Assembly: GCF_964340395.1 (NCBI RefSeq)
Contig: NC_135549.1
Location: 1,116,501 to 1,180,500, forward strand
Direction: 5' to 3'
Length of the DNA stretch: 64,000 nt
From: Glandiceps talaboti
Taxonomy: Eukaryota; Hemichordata; Enteropneusta; Spengelidae
Part shown: positions 38,041 through 51,318 of the stretch, in pieces
How positions within the stretch are numbered: the stretch's first letter is position 1
Layout: each line of letters begins with the position of its first letter
The notes under the pieces: model-generated
Told to the model about the DNA's origin: nothing
Database searches by the model: none
Seen by the model: only the letters and a program-made list of their open reading frames with translations
Translations under genes and position numbers: made by a program

Positions 38041-41000
38041 AGCATAACCCAGACCTATAGTTCACCATTTTTGTAATATAATGTTTCTTTGCTGATAGAC
38101 AACTATCAAGTTAAGTTTACATACATTATTACATTGTATAATATTAAAGGCCCCATATCATTTAATACAGGTCGCCGAAGTCTCCGAACTACTTGCTTGC
38201 ATATCATCTGTAATTGTGCCGTTGATTTTTTTGCTATAAGTTCATATTTTTTATGTCGCTATGAGTGACGTTGACAGGTGTTACACAGTAGCACAGCCTG
38301 GGGCAAAATTACATGTGCATTTAATGAAATACTGATCTTCGTGTGACAATGTTGAAATACAAAGGCAGTGCCGCAACAATACCACTCCATTAAAAATTCA
38401 TTACATATTTTTTTTTAATATCATAAACCGTGTCTATATGCTAATATAGGAGAAAGGTGTAGAGTGGTGCTGACATCAATTGAGAACACCGCGGCAATTA
38501 ATGTATTATATATATTTGGTGAACAATATTGACATTGGAGTGAACAAGATCCATGTTAAAACAAAAGCACAGACAAGAAAATCTTTGGCAGAACAGTAAT
38601 TTTATTCAGTACTTGTAAATGGTGTTATCACAGTCAATGTCGCAAAAAACATACAAACAAACAAACAAAACAGATGACAAGATATATATGACATCGGTCA
38701 CGTGGACACATTAGATTCACTTGATTCGTTCATAGTGCATGGTCCAGGGTAGATTCTACATATCACGTGACCATCATACTGAATTATCTCGTAGATTTCG
38801 TCCGTTTTTAATTTGTACTTTGTTTCGTTATATTTGTACCCTTGTATGTCTTCTTTTCATTATATATGTTTCCATACCACACGGCAAATCACCAAGATCA
38901 TAAGGGGTTCAAATAAAGGATCCAGTATCGTGTGTCAGACACTTGTACAGGTCGTGTATTATATATATTGCATGGACTTTATTAAATGCCGAAATACAAA
39001 ACCACAGTATATGATGCCTGTCTTCCTCGACGCTTAATATCACGTTAAAGAGACACGGAATACACATGTTATATTATATCTTTGTAACACTTAAAGCAGC
39101 TGTGATAGAGACAATGCAGACAACCTCCAGGGCAGAGGTCTGACGGGGAATAAATGACACAGACAGTCAGTACGTAGTTGAGTCATGCTCATTTGTCATA
39201 CAAGTACTCATGACACGGCAGTTTACACTGAAGCTACGTTTATTGTACAACTGTTGCTTTTTGTATCAAGTACTTGAAATGCTCTTCCTCGAAATCATAC
39301 CAAGTACGTTGTAACTAGGATCTGATAGAGTGTTTCAACTAACTTCTATCAAGTACCGTCCCATTGTAGCTAGAATCTGAGAGTATGCTTTAAATTAACC
39401 AAATTCTACCAACTATGATCTGACAGCATACCTTAACTAGACTCTCTAACAACTGGAATCTGACTGCATACCTTAACTAGACTCTCTACCAACCGGAATC
39501 TGACAGCATGCTTTAAGTAACTAGACGCTCTACCAACTGGAATCTGACAACATACTTTAACTAGAGTCTCTACCAACTGTGATCTGACAGCATACTTTAA
39601 CTAGAGTCTCTACCAACTATGATCTGACAGCATACTTTAACTCGCCTAGACGGGACGAGAAACCTAAATGCATACGAAAACCTAATTGACATTGGAAATC
39701 ATACACACTGACGTAGAAGCAAACTGTACCGTCATATTATTACCTTTCCCTGAGAAAACACACTCGTGTTATTTCCACGGTTCAACTGACATCAAAGTGT
39801 CACCATAGGTTAAGATAATTAGGTTTCAAAAACTAAAACAAACTGTTACAATTGATCATCAGTTTTGCGGCGTGCCTTTGATGTTTTTTTACTCATTCTT
39901 GGCAAGATGTTTGTATACCAATACACTTAAACAATATATAATATACATATGCAAGATGGATCTTCTTTTACATGTTATTGCTTTTGCAAAGGTGTAGAAT
40001 ATATGCACACACTTGAACACGGTATGTATAACACTTGCAACTGTTTTTTCATGACACGATCGACATACCAGTTTGTATGACATGGTCTCCTAAGAAATAC
40101 GTATGGCATTCACCCAAGCTGTCAAAGCAGTCTGTAATCTTCGTTCAGAGATGGTACATAATGATCTGTATTGTGACGACCTGCATATCAGTGCTACCGT
40201 ACTTTCAGTTCAAAAGGTGAAAGGGGTCTAAAACTCTTTATTAAGAGATTACCAAAGGGTAAGATAAGTATGCCGGTATTTCAACATATGTCCAGAGAAA
40301 TCAGATCGAAATGGCAACTTCAGTTAATGTAGTGATATATATAATGTAGATATTAATTAATGAACAATATTACCTTAGTGGCCACCCTCTACACCATGGA
40401 AAAACCCAGGTTGTCTGGTCCCTTGTTATGTAGCAGCGAATGAAGACGATATTCAATATGTGCTACCATTGAGTTGTACAGCATACTCTGAAATACTGCA
40501 TAGCTAATTTATTTATTGATATTACTGTAGGCTTAAAGGGTAGTAAAGACTAGCAAGCAAGGCTCTATTGAGTCTGAGAGGGAAAGTCGATTTACTTGGG
40601 CTTGGTGGGAATCCTCTGAAGATAGTTGATGACTTATTTTGTAACTGTATTTGCTGTTTATTACCTGTTATAGATTTACTGTATCAACACTGGTATAAGT
40701 TTAGAGAACAGCTGTTCATTTCAGGCACTGAGTACTTTCTAACATGTGTCATATATGAATGTTTTGCCATATCTCGACAAGACGTCTAGTCACGTGATCG
40801 GTAATTTCGCTTGCCATCGTGCGACAGTCAGCTCAGTTATGCACCCTGGGAACGAAGGCCCACTCACTGTGACGGCGTCATCGCTGAGTTCAGCTGGCAA
40901 AACATTGGATGGCATTACTGGGGGATTCTTCCGAGTCACATAGCAGATAAAATGGCTAAATGTATGCCATTAAGTCAATCTCAACAAGCTTTAGGAGTGT

Positions 41001-43329
41001 GCAAATCAAATTCGAAGGATAACGCCAGATTTACGTGATATTTGATTGTGAATTCCTTCTACATATGAATGCCTACCACTGCTGACGACTTCACCAAAGG
41101 TGTGATTACCAATTTAATTACGGACTTAACTATTTCCTTTTTAAACATCTTGATATTTGTATCTAATGAATATTAAGGTATGTCTCATGATTTTTCTCAA
41201 TTGAAATCCTTTGCCTGATATGCCATTCATTAACTTACGACTTGCCTCCAATTGACTGCATGTGCTACACGATATTTTTTCAAAGTATAGTATAATTGTG
41301 TAACGCATTGCAGGCGACTTGTATGCTTTACGGTTATCCAAATGAGAAATCTAGTTATTTCTCAGTGTTGTAATCATTTTAAGAACCACTAAGATTTGTA
41401 TAGATAAAAATGAATTGTTTTGAATGGTGGACAGGTGGCGGCAATAAATCATGTTAGTGTGAACTTCAAAGGTTTCGGATATTACAAATTAAAGCTACAT
41501 TACCCATTAGTGTTGAGGTTGGGTATGATATAGTGATGATTATAATCTTTAACGTGTGCTTTCAGTGCAACATCATCAGCTTGCAAGTTTTACAGTTGTT
41601 ACATGTATATCTTATCCTATAGGAAATGTTTAATGTGAACTTAATGTGAATCTTTTTTTCTAAACATTCTATTTGAATCTTTTCTAACATTAGAGCGTTT
41701 ATATTGTCGTTCACATAGCCTTATTTGACCTTGAGTCTCCAGTTTTTTTAATGGAATGGTGTAGGGTGGTCAATCACAGGGGGATTTGCTAATCCCTTTG
41801 TAAAGTGCGCGTGTCGGTGCTTGAAGTTGAAGTTGGCTAAGCGAATGATCGGATAATGGAATGTTTGTAGGTTCCCTAATATATGTAATATGTTCTCCAT
41901 ACTTTACGATTTGTTGTTGAGGAAAGCAAGGTCGTAGATGTTCACAGAGTGTCGTGACTTACAAGGAAATAATTGAACTGAATATGAGAATTTCTCGGTC
42001 CGTTCCTCAGTGACTGTGACAAGGGAAAGTCTGTGTAACCTAGTTGTGAAGTATTTGGAGGGGACTGCTTGTTATCGTAAACCTGTATAAAATGGATTTA
42101 ATAGACATTTTATCATCTGTGCCTTATATGTCATGAATTTTATGAACTAAATTTTTTGAGTATAAATGTTGTGCCTGTCTTTCTTTCTTTACAATCAATC
42201 GATGTATCTCAGGAAAACGAAGTCCAATGGGTTCTCTCTCTTTAATACAGGAAGGCATTTTCTCATGTTACCGATAATTGTGTACTCTGTGTTGAGAGGA
42301 AAGAGTAGTAGCTGTCTCTTTGTAGCGTAATACCAGTTTAGCGTGTCTGCCCTATTAAACTATTATGTTCCGCGCGGTTGTGTGGAATCCTATGGAATAT
42401 ATCACGTGACCTATACCTGCCATATATCAAACGACAACCTTGTCCTCCAGTAGATACATGTACATGAATTTAAATCTGGTGACCTTTCACGGGTGACCTT
42501 TCATAGTCACTGATTCCTCCAAGCGTTGGCTATGAAGTGTTAAAGTAGCTTACCTCCAGGCACAACGATTATGCTTTAGGCAGTGCTACACTAATTTGGT
42601 AATTTGAGGATCATAATTTGACCATATCATTGAGATGAAAAGGGAAATCTACCGAGATAATTGTACATACACGCAAACAAACTAACGAACTTTGACAAGT
42701 TAACAAAATATTTTTAAATACTTTAGAACCAGAATTCCGAAGGATTCCGATTGACAGTAGTTCTATCGAGTACTTCATAATTATAGAATTGCTCATTGAT
42801 TATTCTTACAGTGTAAAGATGTAATATCACATTGATGTTGGTTTTAGAGATAAACGATCACCCTGTGTTTGGTATAGGTAAGACATAGAAGGGTTCAAAT
42901 AATAGATTTTGAAGATGAAATCATGATTCCGAAAATTTAGGCTTGGAATAAAAATACATTGTACCATGATACCGAAATCCACTCGTTATATTGATGTACT
43001 CAGTTTGATCATTACCAAACCTTTGTCGTTTTTTCTCTTCATTTTGTTGCTGAAATTCACTCAAATTCACATTTTAACAGTCGTGTACTAATACATATGC
43101 TATATAGCATTCTCGCAAACCAGAGCGTACTTGTTCTTCTGTTACACGAAAAATGACCTCGTAGGCGATGCCGTAAAGCTAAGGCTGCAGTGGTTTACAA
43201 TGCGCTGTAGACATGATACATAAAACTATATCTATGTTAGATGGAATAGACGAACTGCAAAATAAATGTTTTTCAATTTTTATTGGGATTACAAAATAAC
43301 ATATTTTATATATTCATTATTCATTATTG
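38041..43329. other. SENP8 upstream flank, no gene recognised
   Basis: CpG-normal unique sequence containing the 40-bp minisatellite at 39.3-39.6 kb. The minus strand has AATAAA-type signals (near 38,600 and 39,240) that could mark a transcript 3' end, but no coding exon was identified next to them. A GC-richer patch at 40.79-40.95 kb has short ORFs on both strands without a recognisable product. Confidence 0.45.
39300..39645 (+). repeat. Minisatellite, 40-bp units, about 8 copies
   Basis: atctgacagcatactttaac plus tagagtctctaccaactg. The atctgac motif is at 39,418, 39,458, 39,498, 39,542, 39,582 and 39,622. More diverged copies lie to the left. Confidence 0.93.
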
Positions 43330-43332
43330 TAT

Positions 43333-43395
<63 letters not shown>

Positions 43396-43442
43396 TTCAT
43401 TCATTCATTCATTTATTTATTCATTCATTTATTCATTCATTC
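43330..43442. repeat. (ATTT)n / (ATTC)n microsatellite
   Basis: Tetranucleotide run of about 110 bp. The ORFs over it encode only a Leu-Phe-Ile-Tyr repeat. Confidence 0.97.
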
Positions 43443-43680
43443 AAAATTCCTACAGGTTGCAGACACTCGCAAAGTGATAATGTGATACATTTCAACATTA
43501 ACTTTCAAATACCTATATATTACTCAGACAATTTTCCAAACTTAAATTCAAAAAACGATAGGAAGGGTATTTTATCCATATTTTTTCAGTTCACAAGACA
43601 CTCAGGCTTAATAGTCAATTATGTTTACAATAACAAACAAAATAAATAAATAAATAAACCAGCAAACAATAAATAAATTA

Positions 43681-43900
43681 ATAAATAAATAAATACTGAC
43701 AAGCATCAACAAGAGAGTAATTACAAATCATTTATCAACAACACAAATTACTATATGTTTTCCTATATGCGAAATGGTCACAATACAGGGTATGTACAAT
43801 AGTGACCTTCGCTGATAGGAAAACATATAGTAATTCTTGTTGTTGATAATGAATTGTATTACTCTCTTGTTGATGCTTGTCAGTATTTATTTATTTATTT
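43681..43900. mobile_element. Hairpin MITE-like element, ~220 bp
   Basis: 43,681-43,780 is repeated reverse-complemented at 43,801-43,900: tactgacaagcatcaacaag mirrors cttgttgatgcttgtcagta, and tactatatgttttcctat mirrors ataggaaaacatatagta. The middle gcgaaatggtcac / gtgaccttcgc also pairs, so nearly the whole element folds on itself. It is flanked by AAAT and ATTT runs. It has no ORF. Confidence 0.75.
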
Positions 43901-44064
43901 ATCTATTTATTTATTTATTTGTTTATTTATTTGTTTGTTTGTTTGTTTGATTTATTGATTGATTAACTGATTGATTGATTGTTTGTTTTGTTGTTTGTTT
44001 GTTTGTTTGTTTGTTTGTTTGTTTGTTTGTTTGTTTGTTTGTTTGTTTGTTTGTTTGTTTGTTT
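43901..44064. repeat. (ATTT)n, (GATT)n and (GTTT)n microsatellite run
   Basis: Continuous tetranucleotide tract directly right of the hairpin element. The last ~85 bp are nearly pure GTTT. Confidence 0.96.
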
Positions 44065-45006
44065 AAACATAACTTACTAAGCCTGAGTGCCCTGTGGGCT
44101 GTTCACTTTGGGTACTACGAAGTCAGAAGGCCAAATGAATTGTATAGGTAAATTTATGCCGTCTAGTTTGCACTCCGGACTTAATAAATGCTGTCCATAT
44201 ACATAATACATGTATTCATTCATTTTATAGTAATGCCAGAATTTAAAGAGATATCCAATTTAGCATGGTTGGTTTTTTGATTAGCTCATCAATATGATGG
44301 AATACTTCCTTTCCGCTTGCCTGAAGACTTACAAATACATCAAATATATATTAAATTAAAACCCTCTTGTGTTATCCATTTTCAAACTTTTGAATAACTA
44401 GAGAGATAGGGCTTGTGACGTATATATATAGATGGGAATATCTCTTGATTCACATGAAATGTCTGCGATGAATATGTTTAATTAGACAGACATCTCGAAT
44501 ATAAAGACCTTTGTGGAAAAATAGGAGTCATACGTTTATGTGAGAACAATAATCAATGTTATGTAATATTTCTGTAGATATCGATTCTCCTGAGAGGAAG
44601 GTTTAAAATCTACAATCAGAATCTATGTATCGACAGTTTGCGAGTTGGAAATTTGCCAAGAAATGCACACATGCGCCAGTTTCATAATCTTATGTTGAGA
44701 TAGAATTTCTGGTGTCTTTGGATGATCACCGAGATATGCCATTTGAATTTCTAAAATAATATCAGTATATCGTATACAGAGGGAAAAGAAAACTGCCCAG
44801 TATTACCCATTGGCATTTGCTAAGTATAACAACATTAATCTACATCTAACTATAAAACTCTAAAATTAATGTTTTAAGTTTATGTCTATAGGTATAAGTG
44901 TAGTTTATTTACAGTAACCTTTCTATAAAGTATAAACATGCATTATTTCAACATCTTTCTCTAATTTACGAACATAAATAGATATTTTAAATCACAGTGA
45001 TGAAGA

Positions 45007-45655
45007 ATGTAATGTAGAATGTTATGTTCTGTGTTATGCCATGTTGTGTGTTATGTAATGTAGAATGTTATGTTCTGTGTTATGCCATGTTGTGTGTTAT
45101 GTAATGTAGAATGTTCTGTTCTGTATTATGCCATGTTGTGTGTTATGTAATGTAGAATGTTCTGTTCTGTATTATGCCATGTTGTGTGTTATGTAATGTA
45201 GAATGTTCTGTTCTGTGTTTGCCATGTTGTGTGTTATGTAATGTAGAATGTTATGTTCTGTGTTATGCCATGTTGTGTGTTATGTAATGTAGAATGTTCT
45301 GTTCTGTATTATGCCATGTTGTGTGTTATGTAATGTAGAATGTTCTGTTCTGTGTTATGCCATGTTGTGTGTTATGTAATGTAGAATGTTATGTTCTGTA
45401 TTATGCCATGTTGTGTGTTATGTAATGTAGAATGTTATGTTCTGTATTATGCCATGTTGTGTGTTATGAAATGTAGAATGTTCTGTTCTTTATTATGCCA
45501 TGTTGTGTGTTATGTAATGTAGAATGTTATGTTCTTTATTATGCCATGTTGTGTGTTATGTAATGTAGAATGTTATGTTCTGTATTATGCCATGTTGTGT
45601 GTTATGTAATGTAGAATTTTCTGTTCTGTATTATGCCATGTTGAGTGTTATGTAA
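45007..45655 (+). repeat. Minisatellite, 46-bp units, about 14 copies
   Basis: Unit gtaatgtagaatgttatgtt, ctgtgttatgccatgttgtg, tgttat. Variants are atgttct / ctgttct and gtgttat / gtattat. Confidence 0.97.
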
Positions 45656-45880
45656 TGTGTTATGTTACATTATGTTGTCTTATTTCAGATTACTCTATTG
45701 TGTTGTTTTGTTGTGAAGTGTTTTGTCATTGTTTTATGTTATGCTGTCGTGTGTTGTGATGCATTATGTTATGTTATGTATGTTATATTATGTCACGCCA
45801 TGTTATGTTATGTTATGTTGTTTTATTATGTCATGTGCCGTGTCGTGTTATGTTATGTCATGTCATGTTATATTATTTCC
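45656..45880 (+). repeat. Degenerate ATGTT-rich tract
   Basis: Loose repeats of ttatgt and catgttatg continue from the 46-bp array and look like its decayed edge. The overlapping ORFs here are Cys/Val/Met-rich repeat artefacts. Confidence 0.7.
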
Positions 45881-47421
45881 TGTTAATCGGTACTGTCGTT
45901 TCAGAAAAGTTGCCTATCATTATGTCTATCAAAGGATTGGGTGAACATTTAATACACGAATTTTATCGTCCTGTTTTAGGCTAATTTTATTGTTCTCTTT
46001 TAGATTAGCCATCAGTCTATCAGCAAGCCAGCATCTCTATTCCTCTGAACTTTAGCATTTCTCCGTGCACGTTTTTCATTCAAGATGCCTGGAGATCTGA
46101 ATAAACAATTAATTGATCGACTTTTTGAGTCACGTTATTCAATGAATAATCCTGACGAATCAATTACAATATAAAGGAAACGAATTCAAAACGACAGTAT
46201 TTGACTGCAGGAAAGGAATATATGTGCCATCTGTCGATCCGAATTCTCAACAAAATATCTAATCACTTATACATGGGTTTTTATAAACATTTTTATTCCA
46301 AGTTTATCAGATTTATTTAACATCAACTATAAGGTGAACACATTGATGTTAATAGAAACAAATAAAAAATGTGCTTTTATTGTGATATTTTCAATTATAA
46401 CCCAATCTCCAATGTTGTTATTCAGAGACGCTTCGAGACACAGCACATTCCACTTAATGAAGGAATCAGCTGTTAACTTTCATGGACCATTAATTACCTC
46501 ATTAATTTCGATTCACCTATTTAGTTTTACAGTGCTTTATTACTGTGTTTATAGACTCTCAATACGTTAGACTTTACTTGTCATACCTTCCTCGTACTCA
46601 CGATATCGTCTGTGTTTACCCTATGTTAAGTGATGTACGTTCAAGCATAATACAGATAACACTGCGGACCCTACAGCTGTAGGATAGGGCATATACAACT
46701 TTCTCACCGGTGACCAAGGTCTGTCAGGGAACACAATTCAAAACTCAATATAAAATGCTGAACTCTTTGTGAGTATTAGATGTTCGAAACGTCAGACCAG
46801 TGTTCTGAAGAAAATCAAAACGAAAATCAGGAAACCTGAAACAAAACGTCGTCTCGGTCGATATAAATCTTACCAACATTGCTACATTTCATCGTCTGGC
46901 CAGACAAATATCTCAGAGATGTTGCTAATCTTATTGTCCGGCTGAAAAAATCTAATTAACGTTTATACATATTATCGTCTGGCATGACAAGAATTGAAGT
47001 ATGAAGTCTTAATTTAAGTCAATTGGCTGTTAACTAAAAATGAGAATGAACGCACAAACGTTATGTTTACCTTCATGTTTTGTCCTTGTATTTATAATAA
47101 TAGCTCACCTTCGGCGCAAAGAAAGTGTAGTAATGTTGGTTAATATGTGACATTGCACCAGACAATGTCGAACTTCGTAAGATTTTTGTCACACCCGACG
47201 ATAAAATGCAGCAAATTGAATGTTAGTAAAAATTTTGCCCAGTTAGGCAAGTTTGTTTCAGATTTCATTATTTTCTTTCCATTAAATCTTGCCCATAATG
47301 TCGTCGTCAGCTTGTTAATGAGAAAAATTTTCAGCCTTGAATCCTAGCTTTGAATCCGCGTAATCTTCAACTGCTGAATCAACACTTTACTACAGAACAT
47401 TTCATTTCCTGTAATTCTACA

Positions 47422-47500
47422 GTATGTATAAGCTTAGCTTCGAATACACGTTGTCTTTGTATGTATAAGCTTGGCTTCGAATACACATTGTCTTTGTATG
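47422..47500 (+). repeat. 37-bp direct duplication
   Basis: gtatgtataagcttagcttc... is repeated 37 bp later with two differences. Confidence 0.85.
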
Positions 47501-47621
47501 TAGTAGGGGCTGCATTTTGTTCTGCAATAACTATGGAAATGCAAGCTGTTCAACTATGCATAAAAGCTTACACGATCGGAAATGAAATGTTCTCTAGTTA
47601 TCATCCATTCCCGGGACGACA

Positions 47622-47688
47622 TAGTCTAGTTCCTGTACATTATGGTTACGATTTCACTCAGAACCACAGGCTGGTTATCCAGACTAGG
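47622..47688. repeat. MITE-like element, copy 3
   Basis: tagtctagttcctgtacatt and ttacgattt match the 18,843 copy closely. It ends ttatccagactagg. Confidence 0.55.
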
Positions 47689-47918
47689 GACGACAACAAC
47701 ACCACCTAAGTCACATTGTACTTCCCTATGCGAACCGACGCCACGTCATCTAGATTTTGATGATTGCTTTTCGCCGAAATTGAGTTAGGCTTTAATTTGT
47801 TTGTCGCTGTCACCATCTTTGTGACCCCTTTCCGTTTATTGGCATATTGCTTTGCATGTGTGCATCCATCTATCATAACATTTCGATAACATGTCGTATC
47901 AGGCGAGTCGCATGCTTG

Positions 47919-47945
47919 CTTGCCTGCCTGCCTGCCTGCCTGCCT

Positions 47946-48007
<62 letters not shown>
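47919..48007. repeat. (TGCC)n followed by (ACAG)n microsatellite
   Basis: About six TGCC units, then about fifteen ACAG units. Confidence 0.97.
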
Positions 48008-48008
<1 letters not shown>

Positions 48009-48600
48009 TATAGACATGTACTGCAGCGTATGTTGGTCCATTTTACATGTCTATGCTCTGTCTAGATTTTAAGATGCATAAAACAATATATATAAATAAA
48101 TAAATGAATGTTTAATTTCGAAGTTCGGTGTCTAGATTATACGTACACATGATCTTCCCGTCGTAATGTACTAAATCATAATGTCATGTTGCCCAATCTT
48201 AAGTCAGTGCCTACAGTGAATCTCCCGCCTTTAGCTCCAGAAGTACTTTACCTATACAGATCTGTACAATACACAATCTGTGACATGTAATTATCACTAA
48301 ATGAGAATACCATAAATATACACATTAATTTTATGGACATAAATAAATCCTTTTTATCTCCCCATTGTGAACTAGAGGGTTTTCATTATTTCGATGAGGA
48401 CCCCTATTGTGATCTAAAATCTACAGCTAATTTCACAAGATAGAATGTGTGAGAAGTCTATGCAGTAATAGTATTAGTTTTCTGTAATACTTTTATTGTA
48501 TAAATATAGTGATTGATTATTGCGCTTTCGTCAATGACAAAAATTGCTCTCATCACAGTAGCATCATATCACATGACTGCCCATGTCACGTTGAAAATCT

Positions 48601-48637
<37 letters not shown>

Positions 48638-48800
48638 CTAGTATGTGTGTGCGTGCGTGCGTGCGTCCGTGCGTGCGTATGTGTGTGTGTGTGTGTGTGT
48701 GAGTATGTCTGTCTGTGTATGTGTGTATGTATGTATGTATGTGTGTGTGTGTGTGTGAGTATGTCTGTGTGTGTGTGTGTGTGTGTATGTGTCTGTATGT
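48601..48800. repeat. (GA)n, (GTGC)n and (GT)n compound microsatellite
   Basis: GA run to 48,637, then GTGC and GT-rich sequence with GTAT interruptions. Confidence 0.95.
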
Positions 48801-50494
48801 TTTGTCTTCCCTGCAGTTTCCTTATATCTTCCCTGTAGCTTTCTTATAACTAACAGATTATCTTTCTTCAGTCATAATTAGTTTTGATATCTAGGCCACC
48901 TGCCCATGTGCAAAAAAGAAATACAGTGACAAATACATACAGAATGCAAAAGTGGGAAATGTCATTCACAATGTGTTGACTATGGAAGTTGTCAGCTCAA
49001 TAGCTTTATACATATTTACACAGCTTGAACAAGATGTGTGGATCAGATCTAGAATTACACATTTATTATTTTAAACTTACTTGTAATTGGATTGATTGTG
49101 TACATTGTATGGTCAATATTCATTTCTAAGTTGATCATATGTTGAACAAATTTGTGCAGTATTTGTAACTCGTTTAATACGTGCTATACAATGTACCATG
49201 TGTGTATATGATTAAAGAACGAGTAGTCTACGAGTGCAAATTGACACCTGCCTTGCTATTAAGTTGAAAAAAATACCAGTTGTAACATTTTGCATAGTTT
49301 TGAGTAATCACACACATACACAGACACACCCACATCAGGACCTAGGACGTCATCAATTCATATACATGATATTAATGTGTACTATACTTCGACCGGATAG
49401 AGCTCAGACCCTTTCTTGTAAATATTGAGGGCGCACTTGTTGGTCCCTAAATGACACGTTTTAATATTACCCTAACAAATTCGAAATCATAGTTTTAGCC
49501 ACTATGGTAAAGATCAAACAAAGTATTGCAAAATTTAGAAGATCACGTAGGCTTTTACCTGGTGTTTAACGCAAACATAAAGTTTGATGTCAGAACGATG
49601 GACAATGTCTGTGTTCTGTATACAGGTAGTTATCCGGGAGTCATAGTATCCCGACCGAGAAGAATGATAGTAGAGGGTGAATGAATCGTCGCCTGTTGAA
49701 ATTCATTTGTTTGCATCTCATGTTTGTCATCCCGTTGAATACAAAACAACAAAGAGAAGTTTGCAATTAGAACACCAATTCAAGTAGACTTTGTGTTGTC
49801 TAGCCACGACACCCACATTACTACGTAATAAATACATTAGATGTACTAGTTTCATAAATTATCGTTACTCCGAACCAGCAACGCTGCTATAGCTTGAGCC
49901 AGCTTTTCGTCGTTGTCGTCTTGGAATCATGTTTGGACGAGGATAAGACTACCCTCAATTTGAATGTGGTGTTCGGTTCACAGTCGTACTAGTATAGTTG
50001 TATATTTCCAATTGTGGCATACCGATACTATATTATGATGCGTTGTCAGGAGACGTCTTTATGAAATATCAACATCAGTTTGATCAACAAGGTTTGTAAT
50101 AATTGTAATTGTACTATGGCCAATTTCTTTCAAACCTTAATACATGGAGACTACATTCAAGTGTCCATCTCTATATTATTAGGTGTATATTGTCCTTTGA
50201 TCTTGACTTTGGCCTTCAGGGTCAATTATCAAAATCCAGCCATATCCTGCATAGCACAAACACTATTCGGATTTATTCGTTGACACTGATTGTTCATGGT
50301 AGAAGTTGAATTATTGGATGTGTGATATTGATTCGAATGACAGAAAGTTTATTGATGGGTAGCACGTAACGTTGTTTTATTTTACCCTTCATCCTAATAT
50401 TTTATCTAAATTGTATTGAATTATCAAACATGATAATTCATCGCCGAACTTTGCTTCGGATTGCAACGATATGATTGAATATGTGACATTATGG

Positions 50495-50777
<283 letters not shown>

Positions 50778-51257
50778 CTCCGCTCTGCGTGCAGACGTAT
50801 CGAGCACTGTACTACGGACAAATCTTACCACTGACTTCCTATATATATATATATATATATATATATCAATTGTTACCAAACTGTATCATTCTATGAGTCT
50901 AAACATACAGTGTAAACCCATTGATCGTGATTCTCCAACGCCAAAACATGTCAGTATTACAGCTATCCTACCCTCGCTATACAGCTGTACATGATAATCA
51001 AGACATTAGCAATCTGTTCTGTGCAGACATAATCTGATGACCGACTTCCAAGACTTGCAGTTAGTTAGACTCTAATATTGCCTTGATAGTATTATGCATC
51101 GCGTGTTGGTACCGCTAGTGTGTGTCAATTAAAGCAACCGTGGCCCGAGGCTGTAGATCATAGATGCCCAGTGATGTGTATGTATTTGATATTAAGGTAT
51201 ATGTGGTTTCATGAACGATGTTGTTAGAAGATTGGGTCAAGGTAAAGTTACCGGTGA

Positions 51258-51318
51258 ATTATGAAACTGGTGGATATTTTAGAACTGGTGGATATTTTAG
51301 AACTGATGGATATTTTAG
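51258..51318 (+). repeat. Short tandem repeat, ~18 bp x 3
   Basis: ggtggatattttagaact repeated three times, the last with gatgga. Confidence 0.85.

Larger units (their letters stand above)
45881..50494. other. Unassigned flank with microsatellites
   Basis: Apart from the listed repeats, 45.9-47.4, 48.0-48.6 and 48.8-50.5 kb show only short ORFs. A 12-bp palindrome (gtctggccagac, about 46,895) and a 14-bp palindrome (cctacagctgtagg, 46,670-46,683) are present. A possible minus-strand exon at 49,852-49,919 is discussed in findings. Confidence 0.45.

Noticed and set aside
40746-40950. GC-richer patch with short ORFs on both strands, including a minus-strand MASEITDHVTRRLVEIWQN
   Set aside because: The minus frame stops after 22 codons with no donor before the stop; the plus frames match no family. 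Treated as non-coding.
46334-47709. Series of 66-119 codon plus-strand ORFs
   Set aside because: They include a 37-bp duplication and a MITE-like element, and none shows a domain or splice borders.
47706-48065. ORFs on both strands over the ACAG array
   Set aside because: The Cys-Leu-Ser-Val and Asp-Arg-Gln-Thr repeats come from the tetranucleotide run.
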